A DNA stretch of 64,000 nt from the NCBI RefSeq assembly GCF_947496995.1, contig NZ_CANMFD010000007.1, positions 124,001-188,000 on the forward strand. Reading direction: 5' to 3'. How positions within the stretch are numbered: position 1 is the stretch's first letter; each line of letters begins with the position of its first letter. The stretch is from an uncultured Roseibium sp. Lineage in GTDB: Bacteria; Pseudomonadota; Alphaproteobacteria; Rhizobiales; Stappiaceae. A program made the position numbers and the translations under genes. This document shows, one piece after another, positions 45,344 through 55,100 of the stretch. The notes beneath the pieces were generated by a model. It did no database searches, was not told the DNA's origin, and saw nothing but the letters and a program-made list of their open reading frames with translations.

Positions 45344-47824
45344 ATGAAATTTTTGGTGAAGTTTTTCGGTTATCTGTTCGGCATCGGCGCTGTCCTCGGA
45401 CTGCTGGTGGCGGCTGGCGTGTGGATGTATCTGCAGCATCTTACGGAGGGGCTGCCCGATTTTACCGCCTTGCAGAATTACGAGCCGCCCGTCATGACCC
45501 GTGTTCATGCGGCCGATGGCAGCCTGATGGCTGAATATGCCACCGAGCGGCGCATGTTTCTGCCGATCCAGGCCATTCCGGACAAGGTGAAGCAGGCCTT
45601 TATCGCGGCAGAAGACAAGAATTTCTACACCCATATCGGCGTCGACCCTGAAGGCATCGCCCGTGCGGCGGTCCGCTTCATCCAGAATTATGGTTCCGGC
45701 AGGCGGCCCGAGGGCGCGTCCACGATCACCCAGCAGGTGGCCAAGAACTTCCTTCTGTCGGATCTGGTCAGTGAGGAAAAGCAGCGCCGATCGGCAGCCT
45801 ATGAGCGCAAGGTCAAGGAAGCGGTTCTCTCGTTGAGAATCGAGCAGGCCTACACGAAGGACGAAATTCTCGAGCTGTATCTGAACGAGATCTATTTCGG
45901 CTTCGGTGCCTATGGCGTCGCGGCGGCTTCGCTGATCTATTTCGACAAGTCGGTGCACGAATTGTCCCTGGATGAAGTCGCCTATCTGGCGGCGCTTCCC
46001 AAGGGGCCGAGCAACTATCATCCCTACAGGAAGACCGAAGCGGCCATCGCACGCCGCAACTACGTGATCGACCGCATGATCGCCGATGGCTACATCAGTC
46101 TCGAAGAAGGCGACGAAGCCAAGGAAAAGTCGATTGTCGTCACGCCGCGCGAACACGGTTCGCAGCTGTTTGCAGCCGAATATTTCACCGAAGAGGTCCG
46201 CCGCGAGGTTGCCGATATCTTCGGCGACAAGCGTCTCTACCAGGGCGGTCTTTCCGTCCGCTCGACGCTTGACCCGGAACTTCAGAAGATGGCGCGCAAG
46301 TCGCTCATGGACGGGCTGATCAAGTTCGACCATCAGCGTGGCAGCTGGAACGGTCCGGTGGAGAAGCTCACCCTGGGCGCCGACTGGGGCGTTGATCTGG
46401 CAAAGATCGAAGCCCTGAGCGATCTGCCCGAATGGCAGCTCGCTGTAGTTCTGGAAAGCGGCAGCGATCAGGCACTTGTCGGCGTCCAGCCGGAAAGGCT
46501 TGTAAGCGGCGAGCTTTCAGACGAGCGCAAGACAGGGCCGCTGTTCCTGGAGACCATGAAATGGGCTCGCGTCAAGGGCCGGACGCCTAGCGCGGTTTCC
46601 GACGTGCTTGCTCCGGGCGACGTTGTCTATGTCCATGAGAGCGATGTGGCTCCCGGCACGTTCGAATTGCGCCAGATCCCGAAAGTTTCCGGCGCGCTGG
46701 TTGCGATGGATCCCTATACCGGCCGCGTTCTGGCCATGGTCGGCGGTTTCAGCTACGCCCAGAGCGAGTTCAACCGCGCCACACAGGCCTATCGTCAGCC
46801 CGGCTCGTCCTTCAAGCCGTTCCTTTATGCTGCCGCCCTGGATAACGGCTACACACCGTCCTCGGTTGTCATGGATGCTCCGCTGGAGATCAATCAGGGA
46901 CCGGGCCTTGGCACCTGGCGGCCCCAGAACTACGGCGGCAAGTTCTATGGACCGGCCACCCTTCGCACGGGTGTCGAGCTTTCCAGAAACGTCATGACCG
47001 TACGTCTGGCGCAGGACATGGGCATGCCACTGGTGGCCGAATACGCCAAGCGCTTCGGCATCTATGACAACATGCTGCCGGTCCTGTCCATGTCGCTCGG
47101 CGCCGGGGAAACCACGGTGCTGCGGCTGACCACGGCTTATGCGACCATCGCCAATGGCGGCAGGAAGGTGCGACCGACCCTGATCGACAGGATCCAGGAT
47201 CGCTATGGCCGCACCATCTACAAGCACGACAGCCGCATCTGCGACGGCTGTACCCAGGATGTGTGGGAAGGCCAGGAAGAGCCGACCCTGATCGACGACC
47301 GCGAGCAGGTTCTCGACCCGATGACCGCCTATCAGATCACCTCCATGATGGAAGGTGTCGTCCAGCGCGGCACGGCGACGTCGGTCCGTGCGGTGGGCCG
47401 CCCGGTCGCCGGCAAGACCGGTACGACCAACGACGAGAAGGATGCCTGGTTCATGGGCTTCACGCCGGATCTGGCGGTCGGCGTCTTCGTCGGTTACGAC
47501 AATCCGAAGCCGATGGGACGCGGTGCGACTGGTGGTCAGGTCGCGGCACCCATCTTCACGGATTTCGTCAAGAAGGCACTGGCGGACAAGCCGCCGGTTG
47601 AATTCCGGGTGCCCAAGGGGCTGCAGCTTATCCCGATCAACCGCCGCACCGGTATGCGCACGGCCGCCGGAACGCCCGGATCGATTCTTGAGGCCTTCAA
47701 GCCCGGGATGGCTCCGCCGGACAGCTACTCGGTGATCGGATTCCAGGAAACCATGGGTGTGCCGCACGCGGTCTCCCCGGAAGCCGCGGGCGCTGTTCTC
47801 AGCGGGACGGGCGGTCTTTACTGA
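45344..47824 (+). CDS. mrcA: Penicillin-binding protein 1A, bifunctional
   Basis: 826 residues. Short cytoplasmic start, one membrane helix (about 7-30), glycosyltransferase domain with catalytic Glu90 (AAEDKNFYTHIGVD) and GASTITQQVAKN, an OB-like insert, and the transpeptidase domain with Ser488-x-x-Lys491 (SSFK) and Lys691-Thr-Gly (KTGTTND). It polymerises and cross-links peptidoglycan in the periplasm. Lies 182 bp after amiC in the same direction and 199 bp before prfB. Confidence 0.95.
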   Translation: MKFLVKFFGYLFGIGAVLGLLVAAGVWMYLQHLTEGLPDFTALQNYEPPVMTRVHAADGSLMAEYATERRMFLPIQAIPDKVKQAFIAAEDKNFYTHIGVDPEGIARAAVRFIQNYGSGRRPEGASTITQQVAKNFLLSDLVSEEKQRRSAAYERKVKEAVLSLRIEQAYTKDEILELYLNEIYFGFGAYGVAAASLIYFDKSVHELSLDEVAYLAALPKGPSNYHPYRKTEAAIARRNYVIDRMIADGYISLEEGDEAKEKSIVVTPREHGSQLFAAEYFTEEVRREVADIFGDKRLYQGGLSVRSTLDPELQKMARKSLMDGLIKFDHQRGSWNGPVEKLTLGADWGVDLAKIEALSDLPEWQLAVVLESGSDQALVGVQPERLVSGELSDERKTGPLFLETMKWARVKGRTPSAVSDVLAPGDVVYVHESDVAPGTFELRQIPKVSGALVAMDPYTGRVLAMVGGFSYAQSEFNRATQAYRQPGSSFKPFLYAAALDNGYTPSSVVMDAPLEINQGPGLGTWRPQNYGGKFYGPATLRTGVELSRNVMTVRLAQDMGMPLVAEYAKRFGIYDNMLPVLSMSLGAGETTVLRLTTAYATIANGGRKVRPTLIDRIQDRYGRTIYKHDSRICDGCTQDVWEGQEEPTLIDDREQVLDPMTAYQITSMMEGVVQRGTATSVRAVGRPVAGKTGTTNDEKDAWFMGFTPDLAVGVFVGYDNPKPMGRGATGGQVAAPIFTDFVKKALADKPPVEFRVPKGLQLIPINRRTGMRTAAGTPGSILEAFKPGMAPPDSYSVIGFQETMGVPHAVSPEAAGAVLSGTGGLY

Positions 47825-47965
47825 CCCCGGCCACCTTCGGCGGGTGAGCGAACCTCCACCTGCCTGTGTGTGGTTTACAGCGCCAGGCGGTGCGGGTAAT
47901 GTCCCGCTCCAATTCAAGAGCCATCGGCATCTACGGGGATGCGGGAAGCTCTAAAGACCGATACA

Positions 47966-47995
47966 GGCCCGGCGTCTCCTGAAGGTGGCCGGGCC
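47966..47995 (+). promoter_or_regulatory. Hairpin in the prfB leader
   Basis: GGCCCGGC and GCCGGGCC form a perfect 8-bp stem around a 14-nt loop, 28 nt before the prfB start. No T-run follows. It could be the end of the mrcA transcript or a leader structure affecting prfB; the sequence does not decide. Confidence 0.45.
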
Positions 47996-48023
47996 ACTTC
48001 ATGTCAATCAAGCGAGGTACCCG

Positions 48024-49155
48024 ATGCGCGCCGAAATGGAAGCGATCGTCGACGAAATCAAGCAGGCCATAAGCCTGCTGAGGAGGCATCTTTGACTGGG
48101 ATCAGGCTGTTGTCCGGCTTGAAGAGCTGAACGCCCTTTCGGAAAATCCGGAACTCTGGAGCGAACCCAGCAAGGCCCAGAAGCTGATGCGCGAACGCCA
48201 GCAGCTCGATGACGGCATCAGCGGTGTGACGGCTCTTCAGCAGGATCTCTCCGACAATATCGAGCTGATCGAACTCGGTGAGATGGAGGATGACACCTCC
48301 GTCGTGAAAGAAGCCGAACAGGCGCTGCGCAGCCTGAAGGACAAGGTTCACGAACTGGAGCTCAAGTCGCTTCTTTCCGGAGAAGCCGATGCCAACGACA
48401 CCTATCTGGAAATCAATTCCGGAGCAGGTGGCACAGAGAGCCAGGACTGGGCGTCGATGATGCTGCGCATGTACCGTCGCTGGGCGGAAAAGCGTGGCTA
48501 CAAGGTCGAATTGCTGGAATATCACGACGGTGAGGAAGCAGGCATCAAGTCGGCGACCCTGCTGATCAAGGGCGAGAACGCCTACGGCTGGCTGAAGACC
48601 GAGTCCGGGGTGCACCGCCTGGTGCGGATTTCACCTTATGACAGCAACGCCCGCCGCCACACGAGCTTTTCCAGCGCCTGGGTCTATCCGGTGATCGACG
48701 ATACCATCGACATCGACATCAACGAAAGCGACTGCCGGATCGATACCTACCGCGCATCCGGCGCCGGCGGCCAGCACGTCAACACCACCGATTCGGCCGT
48801 GCGCATCACGCACCAGCCAACGGGTATCGTCGTTCAGTGCCAGTCCGAACGCTCGCAGCACAAGAACCGGGCGACCGCGTGGTCCATGCTGAAAGCCCGG
48901 CTCTATGAGGCGGAACTTAAGAAGCGGGAAGAGGCGGCAAACGCCGAGGCTGCGTCCAAGTCGGACATCGGCTGGGGGCATCAGATCCGTTCCTACGTCC
49001 TGCAGCCGTATCAGCTTGTGAAGGACCTCAGGACAGGCGTTGAAAGCACGTCTCCCGGCGACGTCCTGGACGGAGACCTCGACAAGTTCATGGAAGCCGC
49101 GCTCGCGCAGCGGGTCTTCGGCGGCGATCCGGTCGAAGTCGAGGATATCGACTAG
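48024..49155 (+). CDS. prfB: Peptide chain release factor 2, programmed +1 frameshift
   Basis: 376 residues made by joining 48024-48092 and 48094-49155. The first frame (ATG CGC GCC GAA ...) ends at codon 24 with TGA; skipping T48093 continues as ...HLDWDQAVV into the long second frame. RF2 reads UAA and UGA stops. Visible: codon-recognition tripeptide Ser203-Pro204-Tyr205 (E. coli has SPF; SPY is, from memory, usual in alphaproteobacteria), catalytic GGQ 248-250, then [11 protein letters not shown] and [10 protein letters not shown]. An annotation starting at an internal codon such as 48187 would lose about 50 residues. Confidence 0.95.
48081..48096 (+). promoter_or_regulatory. prfB +1 frameshift signal
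   Basis: AGGAGG (Shine-Dalgarno-like), 3-nt spacer CAT, then slippery CTT TGA C. This is the classic autoregulatory site: low RF2 lets the ribosome slip from CTT past the UGA stop into the +1 frame. Confidence 0.95.
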
Positions 49156-49175
49156 GCTTGTCTGAATTGGGAAGA

Positions 49176-49197
49176 GGGGGCTTCGGCCCCCTTTTTT
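49176..49197. terminator. Terminator after prfB
   Basis: GGGGGC-TTCG-GCCCCC with a TTTTTT run in the plus direction, 21 bp after the prfB stop. It may also end the convergent M23 peptidase transcript, though the minus side lacks a clear T-run. Confidence 0.9.
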
Positions 49198-49211
49198 GTT
49201 TCAGATGGCCT

Positions 49212-50564
49212 TCAAAGCGAAAGCGCGGCCAACTTGTCGCCGGCGGACAGGAATGCCGCCGGGTTGCTCGGTTTGTCGCCGCGGCGGATTTCGTAATGCA
49301 GGTGGGCTCCGGTCGAACGGCCGGTGGAGCCGACATTGCCTATCAGGTCGCCCGCGAGCACGTGATCTCCCTCCGTAACCCGAAGCCGGCTCAGATGGGC
49401 GTAGCGGGTAACAAAGCCGTTGGCGTGGCGGATTTCGACCATCTTGCCGTAGCCGCCGTGACGCCCCGCGCCAATCACGGTACCGGGAGCGGTTGCGAAG
49501 ACGCGGGCGCCATAGGGCGCCTTGAAGTCGATGCCGGTATGCATCGCCAGGCGGCCGAGGAACGGGTCCACCCGGGGTCCATAGGTACTGGAAACGGAAC
49601 TGTTTTGAACGGGTCGCTTTATCGGCAGGCGCAAGGCAGTGAACTTGATCCGGCGCAAGGCATCGAGAGCCTTGTTGGCTCGCTGCAGCCGATCCGGAAA
49701 GTTCTCCTCGGTGATCGGCTGAAAGGGACCGCCGATCGAGGTCTTCTTGCGCAGCGTCGCATTGACGGACGGTGTCACGGCGCGGGTAATGTCGAGAATG
49801 TCTTCTATGCGGCTTTCGGTGGCGATAGTGATGGCATCCACCGCAACGGTGCTTTCTTCATCCATCGCCGAGATGTGAGCTCTCACCGCATCGAGAGCTG
49901 CTTGTTTCTCAGTGTTTTTTTTTACGCTGGACTGGGATTGAAGCGGGTCTGAAACCGGCTTCTGCAGGATTGTCAACGGATCGAAGGCTTCCGATGAACC
50001 GTCCCGAAGGCCGAGGGCCTTGACCGGTTCGTCGATCAACTGGCTTTCACCACCGATCGCCGATTTGTCTTCTTTTCCGATTGCGGCGAGATTGCCGGAG
50101 TCCAGGGCCGGTTTTTGCGGCGGCAACGGCTGGTCGCTGCTGAGATAGATGCCGTTGCTTTCGGCACGGGCCACCAGATCGGCAACAATCGCGTGGCGCT
50201 GATTGAGACCCTGCTGACGGCGCAGGACATCCATGACCTTTATTTCAACGGTTTCCCTGTCGACCATCTGGCGGCTGGTCAGGATTTCGATCTCTGCCCG
50301 CAGCCGGTCGATACGGTCCTGGTATTCAAGAACCAGCTCGGTGCGTTCCGAACTGGCCTCGACCATCATGTCGTGGCGCAGAAGGAAATATCCGATGGTT
50401 CCGGCAGCGGCCAGTGTCGCGGTGACGCAGGCCAGAGCGCCGCAGATCAGGTGCAGCGGCCGGACACTGTAGGTCGTCGTCTTGGCGCTTGTTTCCGGGA
50501 CCGGATGATGTTGTGCCGTCCAGGGGGTCTGATAAGGCCGAGTTGTATTCTGGCGCTGTCGCAT
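49212..50564 (-). CDS. M23-family (LytM) peptidase, membrane-anchored
   Basis: 450 residues. One membrane helix near residues 40-62, a coiled-coil-like periplasmic segment (about 65-110, DRIDRLRAEIEILTSRQ), a variable middle, and a C-terminal LytM domain (about 335-440) with intact zinc ligands: HTGIDFKAPYG (H-x3-D) and HLHYE. It should cut peptidoglycan cross-links, or activate amidases such as the AmiC encoded nearby. ATG 50564 was chosen over GTG 50570. Confidence 0.88.
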   Translation of the reverse strand: MRQRQNTTRPYQTPWTAQHHPVPETSAKTTTYSVRPLHLICGALACVTATLAAAGTIGYFLLRHDMMVEASSERTELVLEYQDRIDRLRAEIEILTSRQMVDRETVEIKVMDVLRRQQGLNQRHAIVADLVARAESNGIYLSSDQPLPPQKPALDSGNLAAIGKEDKSAIGGESQLIDEPVKALGLRDGSSEAFDPLTILQKPVSDPLQSQSSVKKNTEKQAALDAVRAHISAMDEESTVAVDAITIATESRIEDILDITRAVTPSVNATLRKKTSIGGPFQPITEENFPDRLQRANKALDALRRIKFTALRLPIKRPVQNSSVSSTYGPRVDPFLGRLAMHTGIDFKAPYGARVFATAPGTVIGAGRHGGYGKMVEIRHANGFVTRYAHLSRLRVTEGDHVLAGDLIGNVGSTGRSTGAHLHYEIRRGDKPSNPAAFLSAGDKLAALSL

Positions 50565-50653
50565 GTTCACTCAGTCACTGCCTGCATTCTGCAAAAGAAC
50601 TGAGTCTGATTAGAGTTTGGTAAGGTTAATAAATCGTCTTCACGGCCTTGAAA

Positions 50654-51511
50654 TCAGCCGGTCAAGCGCGCGAGAGGCTTGTAAAAACCGGGTGTTAGCC
50701 CGGCTTCCGAACGGGCGCGGTCGTTGAAGGGCGGTTTGAGCGCTCCGCGGAAATGTTTGCGGACGAATCCGTGAAATGCAGGTTCGGGTCTGATTCCCTG
50801 ACGGTCGCACAGGAAGCGGAACCATTTGGCGCCGAAAGCGACATGGTTCTTTTCATCGCGGTAGATCACGTCCAGGCATCGGGCCGTGTCTTCGTCACCG
50901 ATAGCGCGCGCCTTTGCGATCATCGGCGGGGTGATGTCGAGGCCGCGGGCTTCCAGTACGAGGGGGATGATGGCAAGCCGTGCGGCCAGGTCGTTCCCGG
51001 TGCTCTGGGCTGCCTCCCACAGGCCGTCATGGGCAGGCATGTCGCCATAGGCGGCGTCAAGCTTGGCGAGCCGGTCCTGAAGCATGGAAAAATGCTTGGC
51101 TTCTTCCAGGCCGACCCGGACCCAGTCATCGTAATAGGAACGCGGCAGGCGGACATGGGCGAAGCGTCCGATCAGGTCCCAGGTAAGATCGACGGCATTC
51201 AGCTCGATATGGGCCAGAGAGTGGATCAGGGCCAGACGGCTGGATTTGCCGGTCAAACTGCGTTTCGGCATGTCACGCGGGGCCATCAGAACCGGCTTGT
51301 CCGGCCGGCCGGGCCGGTCGGGCATGGCGCCGTCCTTCGTAGGCGAACCGAGCGCCAGCTCCCGCTGAAACCATGCTTTCGACACCGCGTAGGCCAGCCG
51401 GACCTTTTCAGAGGTGTCCGGAGAGGCCACGATGGCGCGGGCTCCCGCAACAAGGCTGGTCGGCAGGACAGCGGAAGACTGCGTCTTTGTGCCGCCGGTC
51501 CGGGACGTCAA
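50654..51511 (-). CDS. DUF455 family ferritin-like protein
   Basis: 285 residues if started at TTG 51511, which overlaps the bcp stop as TTGA; the open frame reaches further up, but that part lies entirely inside bcp. Ferritin-like helical bundle: LIHSLAHIELNAVDLTWDL (Glu and His of the first metal helix), DWVRVGLEEAKHFSMLQDRL (E-x2-H), and VIYRDEKNHVAFGAKWF (E-x2-H). Such pairs bind a di-iron centre. The function of the family is poorly known. Coupling to a peroxiredoxin gene suggests an oxidative or metal-related role. Confidence 0.82.
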   Translation of the reverse strand: MTSRTGGTKTQSSAVLPTSLVAGARAIVASPDTSEKVRLAYAVSKAWFQRELALGSPTKDGAMPDRPGRPDKPVLMAPRDMPKRSLTGKSSRLALIHSLAHIELNAVDLTWDLIGRFAHVRLPRSYYDDWVRVGLEEAKHFSMLQDRLAKLDAAYGDMPAHDGLWEAAQSTGNDLAARLAIIPLVLEARGLDITPPMIAKARAIGDEDTARCLDVIYRDEKNHVAFGAKWFRFLCDRQGIRPEPAFHGFVRKHFRGALKPPFNDRARSEAGLTPGFYKPLARLTG

Positions 51512-51975
51512 AGGGCCTGGACCGCTTCCAGTACGGCCTGTGCATGGCCGGGCACTTTCACCTTGCGCCAGATGGCGGCGATCTTTCCCTCCGAATCCAC
51601 AAGAAATGTGGACCGCTCGACGCCCATGTATTTTTTGCCGTACATGGATTTTTCGACCCACACGCCATAGGCTTCGGCGGTGTCGGTTTGCGTGTCGGCG
51701 CCCAGGCGGACCGCCAGATTGTGCTTGGCGACAAAATTGTCGTGCTTCTTTGCCGAATCCGGTGAAAGACCGATGATCGTGACACCCGATTTTTCGAATT
51801 CCGGCATCAATTCGGTAAAGGCAATGGCTTCTTTCGTGCAGCCGGGCGTGTTGTCCTTGGGATAGAAATACACCACCACGGGTTTGCCCTTCAAAGCCTT
51901 GAGGCTGACGCGGCCGCCTCCATCGCTTTCAAGATCGAAGTCCGGTGCCATATCTCCAATGTTCAGGTCTCCCAT
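51508..51975 (-). CDS. bcp: Thioredoxin-dependent peroxiredoxin, Bcp/PrxQ family
   Basis: 155 residues. Peroxidatic site PKDNTPGCTKEA; this Cys is the only cysteine in the protein, so the resolving Cys found five residues on in E. coli Bcp (PGCTxxAC) is missing. It reduces peroxides in the cytoplasm, here by a 1-Cys mechanism in which an outside thiol must do the resolving. The Arg of the active site is in GVERSTFLVD. First gene of a two-gene unit with the DUF455 protein. Confidence 0.93.
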   Translation of the reverse strand: MGDLNIGDMAPDFDLESDGGGRVSLKALKGKPVVVYFYPKDNTPGCTKEAIAFTELMPEFEKSGVTIIGLSPDSAKKHDNFVAKHNLAVRLGADTQTDTAEAYGVWVEKSMYGKKYMGVERSTFLVDSEGKIAAIWRKVKVPGHAQAVLEAVQAL

Positions 51976-52183
51976 TACGCCTTCCTTCTGTCACAGTTTG
52001 TGGGTTAATGCCGGGAACCGGCAGTCAGGCAAGTTGCGACTGTCGCTTTTGCTGCTGCATTTGCTGTACCATAGAGTGTCCCGTGAATCGTTCAATGCGG
52101 CACGGAGCTTAGCAGGCGTTTTGTCCCCGGGATCACACTGAACCGCCCCTGGCGCCTTCAGGCGGAAGAATGGACTGAATTAC

Positions 52184-55100
52184 TTGCCCAAGAACGGCAG
52201 ACCGAAAGGATCCAAGACAGCCTCACCGCGAAAGACCGGGCGCCTGCTTGTGCGCATTTCTATCGCGGTCGTGCTGATAGGCGCCCTTGTGGGGCTGACG
52301 ATCCTGTTTGCTTCCGGTCCGGTTCGGATCCCGTTTCTGGGCAACCTTCTTGCAATGCAGGGAACCCGGGGTCCCGTGACGCTTTCGGTCGTGCGCGCCA
52401 GCCTCGATTTTACCGCGCCGGGCGGCCTGGATATCATCATCGAGGATGCGAAGGCGGACATCGACGGACCGTCGCCGGTCAGCATTCGTCTGCCGAAACT
52501 GACCGCTCCCATTGATATGGACGCGCTGTTTTCCGGCCGGATCCATTTTTCATCGCTCGTTCTTGAAAAGCCCCATGTCAAACTGGCCCTGAGCGGCGGC
52601 CCCGCCAAGGTGCCGGAACTGGGGCCCTTGATGGAAGCTGTCGACCGGATCAGCGACGTCGTGGACGATCAGTTCGCCCGGCGCGGTCTGAAGGTTGTGC
52701 GGATCGTGGACGGCGCATTCGAACTGGCAGGGCCTGCTTCCCGGCGATTTAAAAACATCGACGCGGATATCTTCCGCGGAAGCAACCGCGTGATCCGCGC
52801 CTATGCGAAAATATCCGGAAATATATCCAACTGGCGACTGGAGCTTGCCCGGAGCGCACCGGAAACTGCCGGCTTCAAGAACATAGGTGTCGTGGTCAAC
52901 GGCATTACGCTGGCCGAGCTGCTCGGCCCGGAAGCAGGGTCAAAACACGGGAAAGGCCTGCGTCTGCCGGCTTCCGCGAAAATGGAAGCCAGTCTGGACA
53001 AGCAGGGGAAGTTTGTCTCGGCAAACGCCGTTGCCCGTGTGCGCAATGGCTGGTTCCAGCTCGGCAAGACCCTTGTGGCCTTTGACGATGCGGCTTTGTC
53101 GCTGTTGTTCACGGCCGGGCAGCAGGCAATCGACATCACGACGTCGCATGTGATCCGAGGCAACACACGGCTTTTCTTTACTGGCTCTCTTACGCCCGGC
53201 ATAGACGGAACACCTGAATGGGGTGTCAGTCTGGACAGCAAATATCCCCAGTTCGGCCCGGCGGATGTGGCCGAAGAGCCGAACATGCTGGACGGCATGC
53301 AGCTGCGCGGTCGCTTCGATCCGCAGGAACGGCTTTTGAGCATCGATCGGTTCACGGCCCGCTCCGGGAAAGCGGTGGTTCACGGTGTGGCAATGCTTCA
53401 ACTGACCGCTGAAGGGCCCTATCTGGCGCTTGCGGCCAATGGCGAGAAGATACCCGTAGCCCTGGCGAAACAGGTCTGGCCAATCACGCTGGTTCCGCCG
53501 GCACGCCGCTGGGTGGTCGATCGGATCAAGGACGGGCTGATCGACAGCGTTTCCTATACCGGCGCTCTGCGTCCGGCCGCCTTCGATCCCCGCGATCCGG
53601 ACCCGGGCTGGTCCGGAGATGGAATGCGTGTCGACATGACGTTTTCCGGTGGTGCCGTCACGCCGGTGGGCGACGTTCCCGAAATCAGCGGTCTGCAGGG
53701 CACGTTGACCATAAAGGACGAAATACTGAGCGTTGCCGCGACGGACGGATCGGCGGTGTCCGCGAAGGATGGAACGGTTGTCCTGCCGTCAGGTACTTTC
53801 GAAATATACAATCTGACCCAGCGGGATGGCAAGACCGCACGCGTTACCGCGCTGATGGAAGGCGAGGTCGAAGACCTGGGCGCGATGGTGGACAGCGCGC
53901 CGTTCCGGATACTGGAGCGGGCCGACATCAGGAACGATGGTGTCACCGGCACCGGCCAGATGACTGTCGAAGCGACATTTCCGCTGCAAAGCCAGGTGGA
54001 CCTGGCCGATGTGGACTGGAGCGCAAGCGGAGTTTTCAAGAACTTTACAGACCCTCATCCGATCATGGGGCACACGGTTGCCAATGCCGATGTTTCGCTG
54101 GAAGCGGACGAGGACCAGGTCGCTATCTCCGGCAAGGGCGTTCTTGACGGGTTCAAGGCGGATATCGATCTGCTCGTCCCGCTGGGCGATTCCGGCATTG
54201 CCGCCAGACAGGATGTCGTCGTGTCGGTAACCGCCAAACAGCTCAAGGACAAGGGCATCGATCTGACCGCGTTCCTCGACGGCGGCATGACGCTCAGCGT
54301 GACCAAAGCGGGCGAGGGGCAGGATTTTGTCATCGACCTGAAGCAGACAGACGTGCGGCTGACGGCGCTCGGCTGGCGCAAGGCCAAGGGCGTGCCGGCA
54401 ACGGCGTCCTTCAGGATGACCGAGACCGCCGAAGAACGCCGCATCCAGAATTTCAAACTTGTTTCGGAAGGCGTCAACATCAGCGGCGCGATGCGGCTGA
54501 CCAACGACGGCGAGTTGAGTCAGGCGTCCTTCGGAACCTTCAGGCTGCGGCCCGGCGATGATATCGAGGTCGACATCCAGCGGGCGTCGGACGGGCGTTA
54601 CGACATCATCTTCGCCGGCGCTTCCTTCGACGGCAGAGGGCTGATTCAGAGTATTCGAAGCCCGGGCGGCAGCAAGGGAGCCGGCGACTTTTCAAGCGGG
54701 GCCAGAATCGCCGCAACGATCGACAGGGTGACGGGCTTCAACAAGCAGACTATCGAAAGGTTCTCCGGCAAGATCGACACGGGAACAAAGGGGCTCGTCT
54801 CGGCTGACCTGCGCGGTCTGGTCAACGGCCGTTCCGATTTCGAATTCACCGTGAACGACAACGAGGGATCGCAGCTTGCCAATGGCCGGTTCGCGAATAC
54901 CGGTGCGACGCTCAGGTTCCTGGATGTCTACGAGCGCATGCGCGGTGGGACGGGTGTGCTGAATGTCGTCATGGCCGATGAGGACAGCTGGGTAGGGGAC
55001 TTCAACGTGACCTCCCTGCGCATCACCGAAGACCCGGCAATCCAGAGCATTCGCGAGCGGGACCTGATCAGCAGACGCAACAACGGCACCGACGGTCCGA

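Noticed and set aside
48187..49155. prfB as a 322-residue protein starting at 48187
   Set aside because: The N-terminal domain would be missing; the upstream frame with the classic frameshift signal gives the complete RF2.
51511..51661. N-terminal 50 codons of the longest DUF455 frame
   Set aside because: They lie wholly inside the bcp coding region and have no similarity to the ferritin-like fold.
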